NCBI RefSeq assembly: GCF_029854195.1 | Contig: NZ_CP122960.1 | Location: 3,388,936 to 3,452,935 of the forward strand | Direction: 5' to 3' | Length of the DNA stretch: 64,000 nt | From: Amylibacter sp. IMCC11727 | Lineage (GTDB): Bacteria > Pseudomonadota > Alphaproteobacteria > Rhodobacterales > Rhodobacteraceae | Shown here: one piece after another, positions 51,125 to 60,290 of the stretch | How the letters are laid out: every line of letters begins with the position of its first letter | Numbering within the stretch: position 1 is the stretch's first letter | The notes under the pieces: model-generated | What the model saw: the letters and a program-made list of their open reading frames with translations, nothing else | The model's database searches: none | What the model was told of the DNA's origin: nothing | Made by a program: the position numbers and the translations under genes

Positions 51125-52539
51125 GGCAAAATGTCCGTCAGGCGCAGAAGCGCGATGCGTTCCACTTGTTTACAGGCGGTGGCGAGTTCGGCATCGCGGC
51201 TGTTGTGGATGCGGGTTTTGAAGGCGGTGAGAATGTCGTCTTTGCTCAGACCTTTCACGGCGATGATGAAAGGAAAGCCGAATTTTGTGGTGTATTCACT
51301 GTTGAGCGCTTGGAACGTTTCGCGTTCTTCATCTGTTAGCGCGTCGAGCCCCGCAGAGGCTTGCTCTGCCGTGCTTTCGGCTGTCAGTTGTTTGGCGGCG
51401 GCGAGTTTGCCTGCAAGGTCTGGGTGGGCTTTGAGAACGCCGAGGCGTTGATCCTCTGATGCGGCACGGAAGACGCGGCATAGGGCCGAGTGCAGGCCGA
51501 TTGCCGTGTCGTGTGCGGGGCCAAGTTCAAGCCTGTGCGCGCCTTCGGCGATCCAAGGGGAGTGTTCGAAAATACCACCGTAGTTTTGAACGAAGGTGTC
51601 GAGGTCGAGTTCGGATGGGACGATGTCTTGGGTCATTGGGGGATGGTTTTCGATCCAGTGTTCGGCAATGTCGATGCGGCGGGCGAACCAGACATCTGCT
51701 TTCGATTTGGCGTATTCGACAAATTTGCGCAGCGATTCGATGCGGCCCGGACGGCCGATCAGGCGGCAATGGAGACCGATTGTCATCATCTTGGGCGCGC
51801 CATTTTCGCCTTCGCGATAGAGCGCATCGAAGCTGTCTTTGAGGTAGGTGAAGAATTGGTCGCCAGAGTTGAAACCTTGGGCAGAGGCAAAGCGCATGTC
51901 GTTTGCATCAAGTGTGTAAGGGATGATGAGTTGGTCGCGCCCAGCGTGGGTGCGCCAGTAAGGCAGGTCGTCATCATAGGTGTCTGAGCAGTAGGCAAAG
52001 CCGCCCTCTTCGGACACGATATCAACTGTATGCGCAGAGCAACGGCCCGTGTACCAACCGCGGGGGCGTTCGCCTGTAACCTCGGTGTGAATGCGGATCG
52101 CTTCTGCCAGATGGGATGCTTCGGCTTCTTTGTCGAAGTCTTTGTATTCAATCCACTTTAGTCCGTGGGACGCGATTTCCCAATCGGCGGATTGCATGGC
52201 GGCTACCTGATGTGGTGAACGGGCCAGCGCAGTGGCCACGCCGTACACCGTGACAGGAATGTCGTGTTCAGTGAACAGGCGATGTACCCGCCAAAAGCCA
52301 GCGCGCGCGCCGTATTCGTACATGCTTTCCATGTTCCAATGTCGCTGGTTTGGCCAGTTGGCCGCGCCGACGACTTCGGACAAGAATGCTTCTGACTGAC
52401 CGTCCCCGTGCAGGGTGCAGTTTTCACCGCCTTCTTCGTAATTCACCACAAATTGCACCGCGATTTTGGCGTTGTTGGGCCAATTCGCTGCGGGTGGATT
52501 TGGGCCATAGCCCTGCATATTGCGTGGATAACGGTTCAT
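51121..52539 (-). CDS. puuE: Bifunctional allantoinase PuuE / OHCU decarboxylase UraD
   Basis: A 472-residue fusion. Residues 1 to about 310 are a cofactor-independent allantoinase of the polysaccharide-deacetylase fold (NYEEGGENCTLHGDG, EIASHGLKWIEY). Residues about 315-472 are a 2-oxo-4-hydroxy-4-carboxy-5-ureidoimidazoline decarboxylase (LKAHPDLAGKLA, and GFPFIIAVKGLS). The two steps flank allantoin in urate breakdown, so the fusion makes and uses allantoin on one chain. The ATG at 52539 gives the family N-terminus MNRYPRNMQGYG. First gene of the minus-strand operon, divergent from uraH. Confidence 0.94.
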   Translation of the reverse strand: MNRYPRNMQGYGPNPPAANWPNNAKIAVQFVVNYEEGGENCTLHGDGQSEAFLSEVVGAANWPNQRHWNMESMYEYGARAGFWRVHRLFTEHDIPVTVYGVATALARSPHQVAAMQSADWEIASHGLKWIEYKDFDKEAEASHLAEAIRIHTEVTGERPRGWYTGRCSAHTVDIVSEEGGFAYCSDTYDDDLPYWRTHAGRDQLIIPYTLDANDMRFASAQGFNSGDQFFTYLKDSFDALYREGENGAPKMMTIGLHCRLIGRPGRIESLRKFVEYAKSKADVWFARRIDIAEHWIENHPPMTQDIVPSELDLDTFVQNYGGIFEHSPWIAEGAHRLELGPAHDTAIGLHSALCRVFRAASEDQRLGVLKAHPDLAGKLAAAKQLTAESTAEQASAGLDALTDEERETFQALNSEYTTKFGFPFIIAVKGLSKDDILTAFKTRIHNSRDAELATACKQVERIALLRLTDILP

Positions 52540-52691
52540 GTTTGAGTCTCTTGACGTGGTATTTGCTGGATATACGATATTGTTAACACGCATTATCAAA
52601 TAATGCTTGAAAGTGTTGATTGCGCGGAGCGGCTGTTTTGTAAAGGCCGTGCGTGGGATAGGACACCTAAATTAACAAAAAGGACACGGAT

Positions 52692-53048
52692 ATGGCTGGC
52701 TGGCTTTCGACACATGTTTTGGATACGGCGCTGGGTGTTCCTGCGGCTGGATTGGAAATCGCGCTTTATCGGATCAACGGTGACACGCGGGACCATATTG
52801 TCACGATGACGACAAACGCAGATGGGCGGACAGATGCGCCAATTTTGGCAGCTGAGGATTTTGCAACTGGCGAATATGAGTTGGTGTTTCAAGCGGGCGC
52901 GTATTTGCGGCGCACGGCGGGCGCACAAGCCGAACCCCTGTTTTTGGACGTGGTTCCCATTCGATTCGGGATGAATGATGCAGAAGCGCATTACCATGTT
53001 CCCTTGTTGCTTTCCCCGTTTGGATATTCAACGTACAGAGGAAGCTGA
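52692..53048 (+). CDS. uraH: 5-hydroxyisourate hydrolase
   Basis: A 118-residue transthyretin-like hydrolase of the second step of urate breakdown. It starts with [17 protein letters not shown] (active-site His) and ends with the hallmark YRGS. The catalytic Arg-His pair of the tetramer is expected in PIRFG and the N-terminal region. Divergent from puuE/uraD, it completes the set PuuD-UraH-UraD. Confidence 0.95.
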   Translation: MAGWLSTHVLDTALGVPAAGLEIALYRINGDTRDHIVTMTTNADGRTDAPILAAEDFATGEYELVFQAGAYLRRTAGAQAEPLFLDVVPIRFGMNDAEAHYHVPLLLSPFGYSTYRGS

Positions 53049-53074
53049 CGCGGGGCCAACACAGGGGATAAGTG

Positions 53075-54181
53075 ATGCGCATTCAAAACATACAGCTGTT
53101 CACAAAGGCGCTGCCGATTGTTGGTGGGCCTTATACAATGTCGCGTGTCACCCTGAACGAAATTACAACAACCATTGTGAGGATTGAATCTGACACTGGT
53201 TTGGTGGGATGGGGCGAGGTTGCGCCGCTTGGGCCTACGTATCAGCCTGCGCATGCTTTGGGTGCGGTGGCGGCAATAAAAGAAATGGCCCCGCATTTGA
53301 TCGGTGCGCCCGCACACCAACCGTTGACGGTTATGCGTTTGATGAATGGCTTGTTGGAAGGGCACAATTACGCCAAAGCCGCGATTGATATCGCGCTTTG
53401 GGATTTGACGGGCAAACATTATGGCGCCCGAGTTTGTGATCTTTTGGGGGGTGCAGAACAGAACCGTTTGCCTGCGTATTATGCGGTTGGCATTGGTGCG
53501 CCCGATGAGGTGGCGAAAATCGTGTCTGATAAGATCGACATGGGGTACAAACGCATTCAGATCAAAGTTGGTGGGCGAAATGTGGCCACCGATATCGACG
53601 TGGTGCGGGCCGCTTGGGACGTTTGCAAAGGCAGGGCGTCTTTGGTTGCTGACCCAAACAGAGGCATGTTAGCGGCGCAGGCTAAGGCATTGTCGTTGGC
53701 CTGTGCGGATATTCCATTCAGCTTTGAACAGCCGTGCAACACGATGGATGAGATCGCAAGCATCCGCAGCCAGATTGTTCATCCCATAATTGTCGATGAA
53801 AGCACCGAAAGTTTGCACGATGTTCTGCGTGCGATTGAAATGGGCATTTGTGACGGGTTTGGGTTTAAAGTGACCCGATTGGGCGGGCTGACCAATATGA
53901 TGGCTGTTCGCGACGTGGCCGCGTCGCGCGCGATGCCTCACACGGTGGAGGACAGTTGGGGCGGCGATATCGTTTCGGCGGCGATCCTGCATTTGGCGGC
54001 CACGGTGGAGCCGCGATTGCTTGACTGTGTGTGGACCGCGGGGAATTACATCGAAGAGCATTATGACCCTGAAAACGGGATCAAAATGAAGGACGGGTAT
54101 TTTGATGTGCCAACCGGTGTTGGGCTTGGGATCAATCCCAGTGAGGACAGAATCGGCAGGATGGTTGCGTCATTTGACTGA
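53075..54181 (+). CDS. Enolase-superfamily enzyme (mandelate racemase/muconate lactonizing type)
   Basis: A 368-residue enzyme with the capping domain (1 to about 125) and the (beta/alpha)7 barrel. Catalytic Lys in RIQIKVGG, metal ligands in VADPN, FEQP and VDEST, and the second base Lys in FKVTRLGG are all present, a KxK plus K layout used by racemases, epimerases and cis-3-hydroxyproline dehydratases. The ATG at 53075 is taken, with GGGGATA upstream; GTG 53072 is alternative. It lies 26 bp after uraH in the purine cluster. The substrate is uncertain; an allantoin- or hydantoin-like racemase role would be new. Confidence 0.85.
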   Translation: MRIQNIQLFTKALPIVGGPYTMSRVTLNEITTTIVRIESDTGLVGWGEVAPLGPTYQPAHALGAVAAIKEMAPHLIGAPAHQPLTVMRLMNGLLEGHNYAKAAIDIALWDLTGKHYGARVCDLLGGAEQNRLPAYYAVGIGAPDEVAKIVSDKIDMGYKRIQIKVGGRNVATDIDVVRAAWDVCKGRASLVADPNRGMLAAQAKALSLACADIPFSFEQPCNTMDEIASIRSQIVHPIIVDESTESLHDVLRAIEMGICDGFGFKVTRLGGLTNMMAVRDVAASRAMPHTVEDSWGGDIVSAAILHLAATVEPRLLDCVWTAGNYIEEHYDPENGIKMKDGYFDVPTGVGLGINPSEDRIGRMVASFD

Positions 54182-54200
54182 TGAATGTGATGTGTGATGC

Positions 54201-55124
54201 CTAAGCCTTGGCCAGCACATCTTTGCACCGTGCGACCATATGGTCGATGAACAGGCGAATTTTCGGATCTTGGTGTTTTTTGTGCGGATACAGGCAGCCG
54301 AGGAACACGGGCGTTGGGGGTGTTTCGGTTGCCACTTCGATCAGGGTTCCGTCGGCAAGGTGGCTTGCGACTTCGAATAGGGGTTTGTTGATGATGCCGT
54401 GGCCTGCGAGCGCCCATTCTGTGAGGACATCGCCGTCGTCGGATTCAAATGGCCCCGTTACGGGATAAGATTTCGTGTGGCCTGCTGTTTGAAGCGACCA
54501 CTGAAATTCGGTGGCACCTGGGTAGCGGAGCAGCAAGCAGGCGTGTTTGTCTGCGATCAGGTCTGCGCCGTTTTGCGGCATACCGTGGGCAGCGATATAG
54601 CTGGGTGCGGCGCAGAGGATGCGCGGGCATTCGGCGATGGTGCGCACACGATGGGTGCTGTCGGCAGGGGTGCCGAGAAAAAACATGATGTCGAGACCTT
54701 CGGCGGTCAGATCGATTTTGCGATCAGACATGCGCAGGCGGACATCTGTATTGGGATAAGAGTCTTTGAAATCGGGAACCGCTGGCGCGATGAAGCGGCG
54801 ACCGATCCCCAAAGGAGCAGCCACATAGATGGAGCCGCGCGGGGATTTTGCGTGATCTGCGATGGCGGCTTCGGCCTCTTCAATCGCGTCGAGGATTTTG
54901 CCCGACCCTTCGTAAAACAGGCGCCCGTGTTCGGTGGGTGCAAGCGAGCGTGTGGTGCGGTTGAACAGGCGCACGCCGAGGTGGTTTTCAAGCTCGGCCA
55001 TGCGCGACGATGCCACGGCAGGAGAGACCCGTTGATCCCGTGCCGCGGCGGACATGTTGCCGAGTTCGTAAACGCGGCGGAAAATTTTGAGTGTGGTAAC
55101 GTAGGGCATGGCCTCTTTTGCCAT
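54201..55124 (-). CDS. LysR-family transcriptional regulator
   Basis: A 307-residue LysR regulator: winged helix-turn-helix (about residues 8-66, with LGNMSAAARDQRVSPAVASS) and a periplasmic-binding-like effector domain (about 93-300). It is convergent with the enolase-type gene and divergent from puuD, with 91 bp between the two starts. It is the natural candidate for regulation of the urate genes. ATG 55124 is used; ATG 55109 with AGAGGCC is possible. Confidence 0.9.
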   Translation of the reverse strand: MAKEAMPYVTTLKIFRRVYELGNMSAAARDQRVSPAVASSRMAELENHLGVRLFNRTTRSLAPTEHGRLFYEGSGKILDAIEEAEAAIADHAKSPRGSIYVAAPLGIGRRFIAPAVPDFKDSYPNTDVRLRMSDRKIDLTAEGLDIMFFLGTPADSTHRVRTIAECPRILCAAPSYIAAHGMPQNGADLIADKHACLLLRYPGATEFQWSLQTAGHTKSYPVTGPFESDDGDVLTEWALAGHGIINKPLFEVASHLADGTLIEVATETPPTPVFLGCLYPHKKHQDPKIRLFIDHMVARCKDVLAKA

Positions 55125-55215
55125 TTATCGGGCATTTTTGAAAGTGCTTGGTTATTATTGCGATTTACAGGAAAGCGCGTTTGGGCGAGTTTATGCGCCA
55201 AAGGGAGTTGCCGCT

Positions 55216-56439
55216 ATGTTTGAATTGGCTGTTATCAGCGATTGGCTGTATTTCGCGATCCGTTGGTTGCATGTGATCACTGCGATTGCGTGGATCGGGT
55301 CGTCGTTCTATTTCATCGCGCTGGATTTGGGATTGAACCGCAACATTGAAGGCCCCGCCGATGGCGAAGAGTGGCAGGTGCATGGGGGTGGGTTTTACCA
55401 CATCCAAAAGTATCTGGTGGCCCCGAATGCGATGCCCGAACATCTGACGTGGTTTAAGTGGGAAAGCTACGCCACGTGGCTGTCTGGGTTCGCGATGATG
55501 GTGGTGGTGTATTACCTTGGCGCGGATATGTTTTTGATTGACCCGCAGGTTGCGGATCTGGCGGCGTGGCAGGCGATTTGCATTTCCGTTGGGTCACTGG
55601 CTGCGGTTTGGGTGATTTACGATCTGTTGTGCAAATCAAAGTTTGGCGATGACAACACCCGCCTGATGATTGCGCTTTATATTCTGCTGGTGGTTCTGGC
55701 CTATGCGTATACGCAAGTGTTTTCAGGGCGGGCGACGATGCTGCATCTGGGGGCGATCACAGCGACGATTATGTCTGGCAACGTGTTCTTTATCATCATG
55801 CCGAACCAACGTGTGGTGGTTGCGGATTTGAAGGCGGGGCGCAAGCCTGATCCGAAGTACGGCAAAATCGCAAAGCAACGCAGCACGCATAACAATTATC
55901 TGACATTGCCTGTGATCTTCTTAATGCTGAGCAACCATTATCCACTGGCCTTTGCGGTAGAGTATAATTGGGTAATTGCGAGCCTGATCTTTTTGATGGG
56001 CGTGACCATTCGGCATTATTTCAACTCTATGCACGCACGATCCGGCAATCCGCATTGGACGTGGATCGCGACCACGGTGATTTTTGTCATCATCATGTGG
56101 GTGTCCACATTGGGCCGCGACCCAGAGGTGGATGCGGTGGCGATGACGCCAACCGCGGAGCGGTTTGCGAGTGCTGAGGGGTTTGACGAAGTGCATGACA
56201 TTGTCATGGGGCGCTGTTCCATGTGTCACGCGGATGAGCCATTTTACGAAGGCGTTTTATGGGCGCCTAAAGGTGTGAAACTGGACAATGAAGCGCGTAT
56301 CGCCACAGCGGCGCGAGATATTTATTTGCAGGCAGGGATTACGCACGCTATGCCACCGGGGAACCGTACGCTGATCGAACCAGATGAGCGGGCGAAAATC
56401 GTAGAGTGGTATCGAAAGGCTGCGCCGTCTTTGTGGTAG
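55216..56439 (+). CDS. puuD: Membrane urate hydroxylase PuuD (urate oxidase with cytochrome c)
   Basis: A 407-residue protein with about eight transmembrane segments (urate oxidase N domain, DUF989) and a C-terminal cytochrome c domain whose haem site is CSMCH (about residues 337-341), with MPPGN giving the likely axial Met. It oxidises urate to 5-hydroxyisourate and passes electrons to the respiratory chain, making no hydrogen peroxide. ATG 55216 follows AAGGGAG. It overlaps the next gene by 7 bases. Confidence 0.94.
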   Translation: MFELAVISDWLYFAIRWLHVITAIAWIGSSFYFIALDLGLNRNIEGPADGEEWQVHGGGFYHIQKYLVAPNAMPEHLTWFKWESYATWLSGFAMMVVVYYLGADMFLIDPQVADLAAWQAICISVGSLAAVWVIYDLLCKSKFGDDNTRLMIALYILLVVLAYAYTQVFSGRATMLHLGAITATIMSGNVFFIIMPNQRVVVADLKAGRKPDPKYGKIAKQRSTHNNYLTLPVIFLMLSNHYPLAFAVEYNWVIASLIFLMGVTIRHYFNSMHARSGNPHWTWIATTVIFVIIMWVSTLGRDPEVDAVAMTPTAERFASAEGFDEVHDIVMGRCSMCHADEPFYEGVLWAPKGVKLDNEARIATAARDIYLQAGITHAMPPGNRTLIEPDERAKIVEWYRKAAPSLW

Positions 56440-57461
56440 ATTTCCCCAATTCATCTGAAGAAATTTCATCTGCGTGGTTGAGTCGAGTGCTGGGCCGCGC
56501 GGTTTCCGTTTTGGGTGTTGAACAGATTGGCGTGAACGAAGGATTCACAGGCGGCGGGTTGTTTCGTGTGACGTTAAACGATGGGTCTGTGGTGGCAAAG
56601 CTGTCACCTGAGGATGCAAAACTGCGGGCGATGTTTGCCCGGGGAAACGCGCGAGAAGTTCAGTTTTACCAGATGAGTGCAGGGCAGGATTTACCCGTGC
56701 CAGATTGCCCTTTTGGGGCGTATGATCCTGATACCGGGGCGAGTGCGCTGGTGATTGAGGATATGGGCAATTTACGCGCGGTTTCGTTTTTGGCGGGGTG
56801 TGACACAGCAGATATCGCGGCGGTTGTGGATACATTGGCTGCGGTGCATGGCGCGTTCTGGGAACGTGAAGCAATTTCGGATGTGCCTGCTTTGGCGCTG
56901 CTGGACGAGTTTGATTTCGCGCAGATGTGGGCGGCCTATCCTACGGTAGTTGCGGGATTGCTGCCAGGTGTGGTTTTGCCGGATTGGTTTGTGGCACTGG
57001 GCGATGCGTTGGCCGCGGATGCGCGTGGGATTTTTACGCGAAACATAGCAGGGCCGCAGACGATTGTTCACCGCGATGCGCAACTCGATAATGTGCTGTT
57101 TGGAAAAGGCGCTGTCTTGCTAGATTGGCAGTTTATGGGCCGTGGAAAAGGTGTGCATGATCTGGCGTTTTTCCTGATCAGTTCGGTCCAGCCAAATGTA
57201 CGGCGCGCGTGCGAAGATGCAATGATTGTGCGCTATCACGCGGCGTTGGGCGTGGCGGGGTATTCGTTAAACGATTGTCGGGCGGATTATGTGTTTGGCG
57301 CTGTGTGGCGGCTGTTCATCACAGCGATGGCGACGACGCAGTTGGACAATGCAACGCCCCATAAACAAGCGTGGCGACGCGCGGATTTGGAGCGGTTGAT
57401 TGCATTTTGTGAGGATCATAAGGTCGGAGCCGAGATGCTCCAATCCTTAACAGACGGTTAA
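56433..57461 (+). CDS. Phosphotransferase (aminoglycoside/choline kinase-like fold) protein
   Basis: About 342 residues with the APH/choline kinase fold. The catalytic loop is IVHRDAQLDNVLF, followed by the metal-binding VLLDWQFMG; an N-terminal GFTGGGLFRV resembles the glycine-rich loop, and VVAKLSP carries the ATP-contacting Lys. Relatives include ecdysteroid-kinase-like proteins of unknown substrate. The GTG at 56433 overlaps the puuD stop; a GTG at 56406 is an alternative. It is coupled to puuD, so a role in urate use or its control is suggested but not shown. Confidence 0.78.
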   Translation: MVDFPNSSEEISSAWLSRVLGRAVSVLGVEQIGVNEGFTGGGLFRVTLNDGSVVAKLSPEDAKLRAMFARGNAREVQFYQMSAGQDLPVPDCPFGAYDPDTGASALVIEDMGNLRAVSFLAGCDTADIAAVVDTLAAVHGAFWEREAISDVPALALLDEFDFAQMWAAYPTVVAGLLPGVVLPDWFVALGDALAADARGIFTRNIAGPQTIVHRDAQLDNVLFGKGAVLLDWQFMGRGKGVHDLAFFLISSVQPNVRRACEDAMIVRYHAALGVAGYSLNDCRADYVFGAVWRLFITAMATTQLDNATPHKQAWRRADLERLIAFCEDHKVGAEMLQSLTDG

Positions 57462-57466
57462 TTATG

Positions 57467-57514
57467 ACCCTGCATCTATGAAGCGTCATAAATGAAGCTT
57501 CATAGATGCAGGGT
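57467..57514. repeat. Perfect 18-bp inverted repeat between convergent genes
   Basis: Arms at 57467-57484 and 57497-57514 are perfect complements (begins ACCCTGCATCTATGAAGC, ends with its reverse complement) around a 12-base loop. The loop repeats part of the arm (ATGAA). There is no T-run. It could be a transcript end, an RNA structure or a protein site. Confidence 0.8.
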
Positions 57515-57539
57515 GTTAAATTGGGTGGCACAACGGTGT

Positions 57540-57770
57540 CTAAGACTTTGGTTTTTTGAACCATAGGATTAAGGCGGGAATGATCAGAATGATAAAGAAT
57601 AGCGCCCAAGCGATGCCTGATTGTTCCAAATAGACCGAAGCGGTTTCGGGATCAAAACAACGGCCGAGTTCGTTAAAGCAGTCGCGCCATTTGTAGTAGC
57701 GATCGTAATAAGCAAAGGCGCACAGGGCGGCACAGGCGAAGAAAAACAGGCTGATTGCCCTGCGGATCAT
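57540..57770 (-). CDS. Small two-helix membrane protein
   Basis: A 76-residue protein with two hydrophobic segments (about residues 5-21 and 51-70), a central loop with two cysteines (DCFNELGRCFD) and a basic C-terminus (WFKKPKS). Its ATG overlaps the ubiB stop (ATGA), so it is made with UbiB. The family is not recognised. The two loop cysteines would lie on one face of the membrane and may form a disulfide. Confidence 0.75.
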   Translation of the reverse strand: MIRRAISLFFFACAALCAFAYYDRYYKWRDCFNELGRCFDPETASVYLEQSGIAWALFFIILIIPALILWFKKPKS

Positions 57771-59290
57771 GCCAGATATGTCATCGTTGCGGCCACAACA
57801 GCCCCGCCAAGAATGAACCAAGCCACCCCACGCCATTTGGATGGGCGTTTGGGCTCTTCGGGTGGAGCGGCGGTGCGCAGCAGGGCGTTTTCCACCAATT
57901 GTGGCAGTTGTGGGCCAAAGCGGGACAGGGTTTGCACGGTCCGTCTGAGGTCGCGCAACAGGGCCTTGGGGCCAAGATTGTCGGTGATGTATTTTTCGAC
58001 AACGGGCTTGGCCACTTCCCAGATGTTGAGGGTCGGATCGAGGGAGCGACCGACGCCTTCGACAACCACCATGGTGCGTTGCAGAAGGATCAGTTCAGTG
58101 CGGGTTTCCATGCCAAAGCGTTCGGTCACGTCGAACAGATGGGCGAGCAGGCGGGCCATAGAAATCTTGGTGGCATCTTGGCCAAAGATCGGTTCGCCAA
58201 CAGAGCGTAGGGCAAGGGCGAAGGCGTCCACGTCTTGGTTGGCGGGGACGTATCCTGCTTCGAAATGGACTTCGGCAACGCGGCGGTAATCTTTGCGGAT
58301 AAATCCGATGAGGATTTCGGCATAGACGCGGCGGGTGTATTCGTCGATCTGGCCCATAATGCCAAAATCGAGCGCGATCAGATCACCGTTTGGTGCGACC
58401 TTGAGGTTACCTTGGTGCATGTCGGCGTGGAAATACCCATCGCGTAGCGCGTGACCGAGGAAGAATTGCACAATGCTTGCGCCGATTTGTGGCAGGTTGT
58501 GGCCCGCATTTTGCAAGGCTTCAACATCCCCCATGTTGGTGCCGTTGGCCCATTCCAGAGTCATGACGGATCGTGCGGAATGCTGCCACACCACGCGGGG
58601 AACAGAGAAGCCTTTGTCGTTTTGGGTGTTGGTGTAAAACTGATCCGCGGCAGAGGCTTCCATGCGCAGATCAAGTTCGCCTTTTACGGTGTCGGCAAAG
58701 TGTTGGATGACCTGTGTCGGGCGCAAACGGCGGGCAGATGAGGACAACAGTTCGATCATCTGCGCGGCAAAATAAAATGCGTCAGTGTCTTTGGCAAAGG
58801 CGCGTTCAATGCCAGGGCGCAGGACTTTGACGGCCACTTCTTGGCCTGTGTCGCGCAGATGGGCGCGGTGAACTTGGGCAATGGACGCGGCGGCAACGGG
58901 TTCTGAGAAATCCGAGAAGATATCGTCAATCGGTGCGCCAAGTGCGGTTTCAATTTCCGCCCGTGCGATATCCATTGCGAAAGGCGGAACTGCGTCTTGC
59001 AGGACGCGCAGTTCGTTTGCCATTTCCGTGCCCACCACATCGGGGCGGGTGGACATAAGTTGGCCAAATTTAATGTAGGCGGGGCCGAGTGCCGTGATGG
59101 CGCGCAAAACAGGGGGCTGGGTCACGTCGCCCTTGAGGCCGAGCCATTTGAATGGCCAGCCGAGCACCCGTGCGGCGATGCGCACCGGGGCAGGTGCGTC
59201 CAAAGCTTCGAGCGCGATTTTCATCGCGCCTGTGCGTTCAAACGTAGCGCCTGTGCGGATCAGACGCCAAATGTTGTGCGGGCCGCGCAT
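57767..59290 (-). CDS. ubiB: Ubiquinone biosynthesis protein UbiB (atypical kinase/ATPase)
   Basis: A 507-residue ABC1/ADCK-family protein with a C-terminal membrane anchor (about 485-505). The KxGQ motif (YIKFGQLMSTRPD), AVKVLRPG, HADMHQGNLK and LDFGIMG are visible. It supports ubiquinone synthesis, probably by moving or extracting lipid intermediates. About 100 bp follow ubiE on the same strand. Confidence 0.95.
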   Translation of the reverse strand: MRGPHNIWRLIRTGATFERTGAMKIALEALDAPAPVRIAARVLGWPFKWLGLKGDVTQPPVLRAITALGPAYIKFGQLMSTRPDVVGTEMANELRVLQDAVPPFAMDIARAEIETALGAPIDDIFSDFSEPVAAASIAQVHRAHLRDTGQEVAVKVLRPGIERAFAKDTDAFYFAAQMIELLSSSARRLRPTQVIQHFADTVKGELDLRMEASAADQFYTNTQNDKGFSVPRVVWQHSARSVMTLEWANGTNMGDVEALQNAGHNLPQIGASIVQFFLGHALRDGYFHADMHQGNLKVAPNGDLIALDFGIMGQIDEYTRRVYAEILIGFIRKDYRRVAEVHFEAGYVPANQDVDAFALALRSVGEPIFGQDATKISMARLLAHLFDVTERFGMETRTELILLQRTMVVVEGVGRSLDPTLNIWEVAKPVVEKYITDNLGPKALLRDLRRTVQTLSRFGPQLPQLVENALLRTAAPPEEPKRPSKWRGVAWFILGGAVVAATMTYLA

Positions 59291-59344
59291 GGTTTACGCG
59301 ACCGTCCCGAACGTGATCCGGTTCCCGTCGTTGGTAGATACGAA

Positions 59345-59365
59345 GCCCCGCATCGGGTGCGGGGC
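59345..59365. repeat. GC-rich hairpin between ubiE and ubiB
   Basis: A perfect 8-bp stem (GCCCCGCA with TGCGGGGC) and a 5-base loop in the 98-bp gap, without a T-run. It may reduce read-through from ubiE into ubiB or stabilise the ubiE mRNA. Confidence 0.6.
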
Positions 59366-59388
59366 AGTGAGGACATGGTTAAATGGCA

Positions 59389-60138
59389 TTAGATTTTCCA
59401 GCCAGAGTGCAGCGCCACGATACCCATGCTTAAGTTGCGATATTTCGCGTTTTCAAAGCCAGCGTCTTTGACCATTTGCAAAAATGTATCCTGATCGGGG
59501 AAACGGCGGATCGATTCGACGAGATATTGATAACTGTCTGCGTCATTGGCAATCACCTTGCCCATCTTTGGGATGACGTTGAACGAATATTTGTCATAGG
59601 CCCATTGCAGTGCTGGATTTGGAATTTGTGATAATTCCAAGACCATCAACCGCCCACCAGGTTTCAGTACGCGGTAAGCCTCGGCTAAGGCGTCAGCTGG
59701 GCGGGTAACATTTCGGATGCCAAGAGAGATGGTGTAAACATCAAAACTGTTGTCCGCAAAAGGCATGGCCATCGCATCCCCGCAAACCCAATCCAGACGG
59801 TCGGCCATATCCGCAGCTTCTGCCCGTTCACGCCCAGCGTCCAGCATACCTTGGGTCATATCAAAGACGGTGGCGTGGGCTTCGGGCGCACGTTTCAAAA
59901 ACCGAAACGCAATATCCCCAGTGCCACCAGCCACATCCAACAGCTTTTGACCATTGCGCGGGGCAAGCCAATCCATCATCGCGTCTTTCCAGATGCGGTG
60001 GATGCCCATGGACATGGCATCGTTCATCACGTCGTATTTCGATGCAACCGAGGAAAACAGTCCTTCGACCATGCCTGCTTTTTCAGTTTCATTGACGGTT
60101 TTGAACCCGAAGTGTGTGGTGTTTTGCGATTCGGTCAT
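59389..60138 (-). CDS. ubiE: Demethylmenaquinone/2-methoxy-6-polyprenyl-benzoquinol methyltransferase
   Basis: A 249-residue SAM-dependent C-methyltransferase of ubiquinone synthesis. Motif I reads [15 protein letters not shown] (about residue 68), and the [15 protein letters not shown] block is typical. ATG 60138 is preceded by GGAGGCTGCA; longer frames upstream have no support. It pairs with ubiB in the region that borders dnaA in many relatives. Confidence 0.95.
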   Translation of the reverse strand: MTESQNTTHFGFKTVNETEKAGMVEGLFSSVASKYDVMNDAMSMGIHRIWKDAMMDWLAPRNGQKLLDVAGGTGDIAFRFLKRAPEAHATVFDMTQGMLDAGRERAEAADMADRLDWVCGDAMAMPFADNSFDVYTISLGIRNVTRPADALAEAYRVLKPGGRLMVLELSQIPNPALQWAYDKYSFNVIPKMGKVIANDADSYQYLVESIRRFPDQDTFLQMVKDAGFENAKYRNLSMGIVALHSGWKI

Positions 60139-60290
60139 TGCAGCCTCCGACTGTGCGATATGTCCCATATAGTCCGTGTTTTGCGTGGGGGGAATGCGGC
60201 ATCGGGCGCATGTTGTGCCAGCGCCACAGGCCGCGCCAAATTCTTGCCAGAATTTTTGTACATAAAACGCAAAAAACAACGAGCAGAGCA

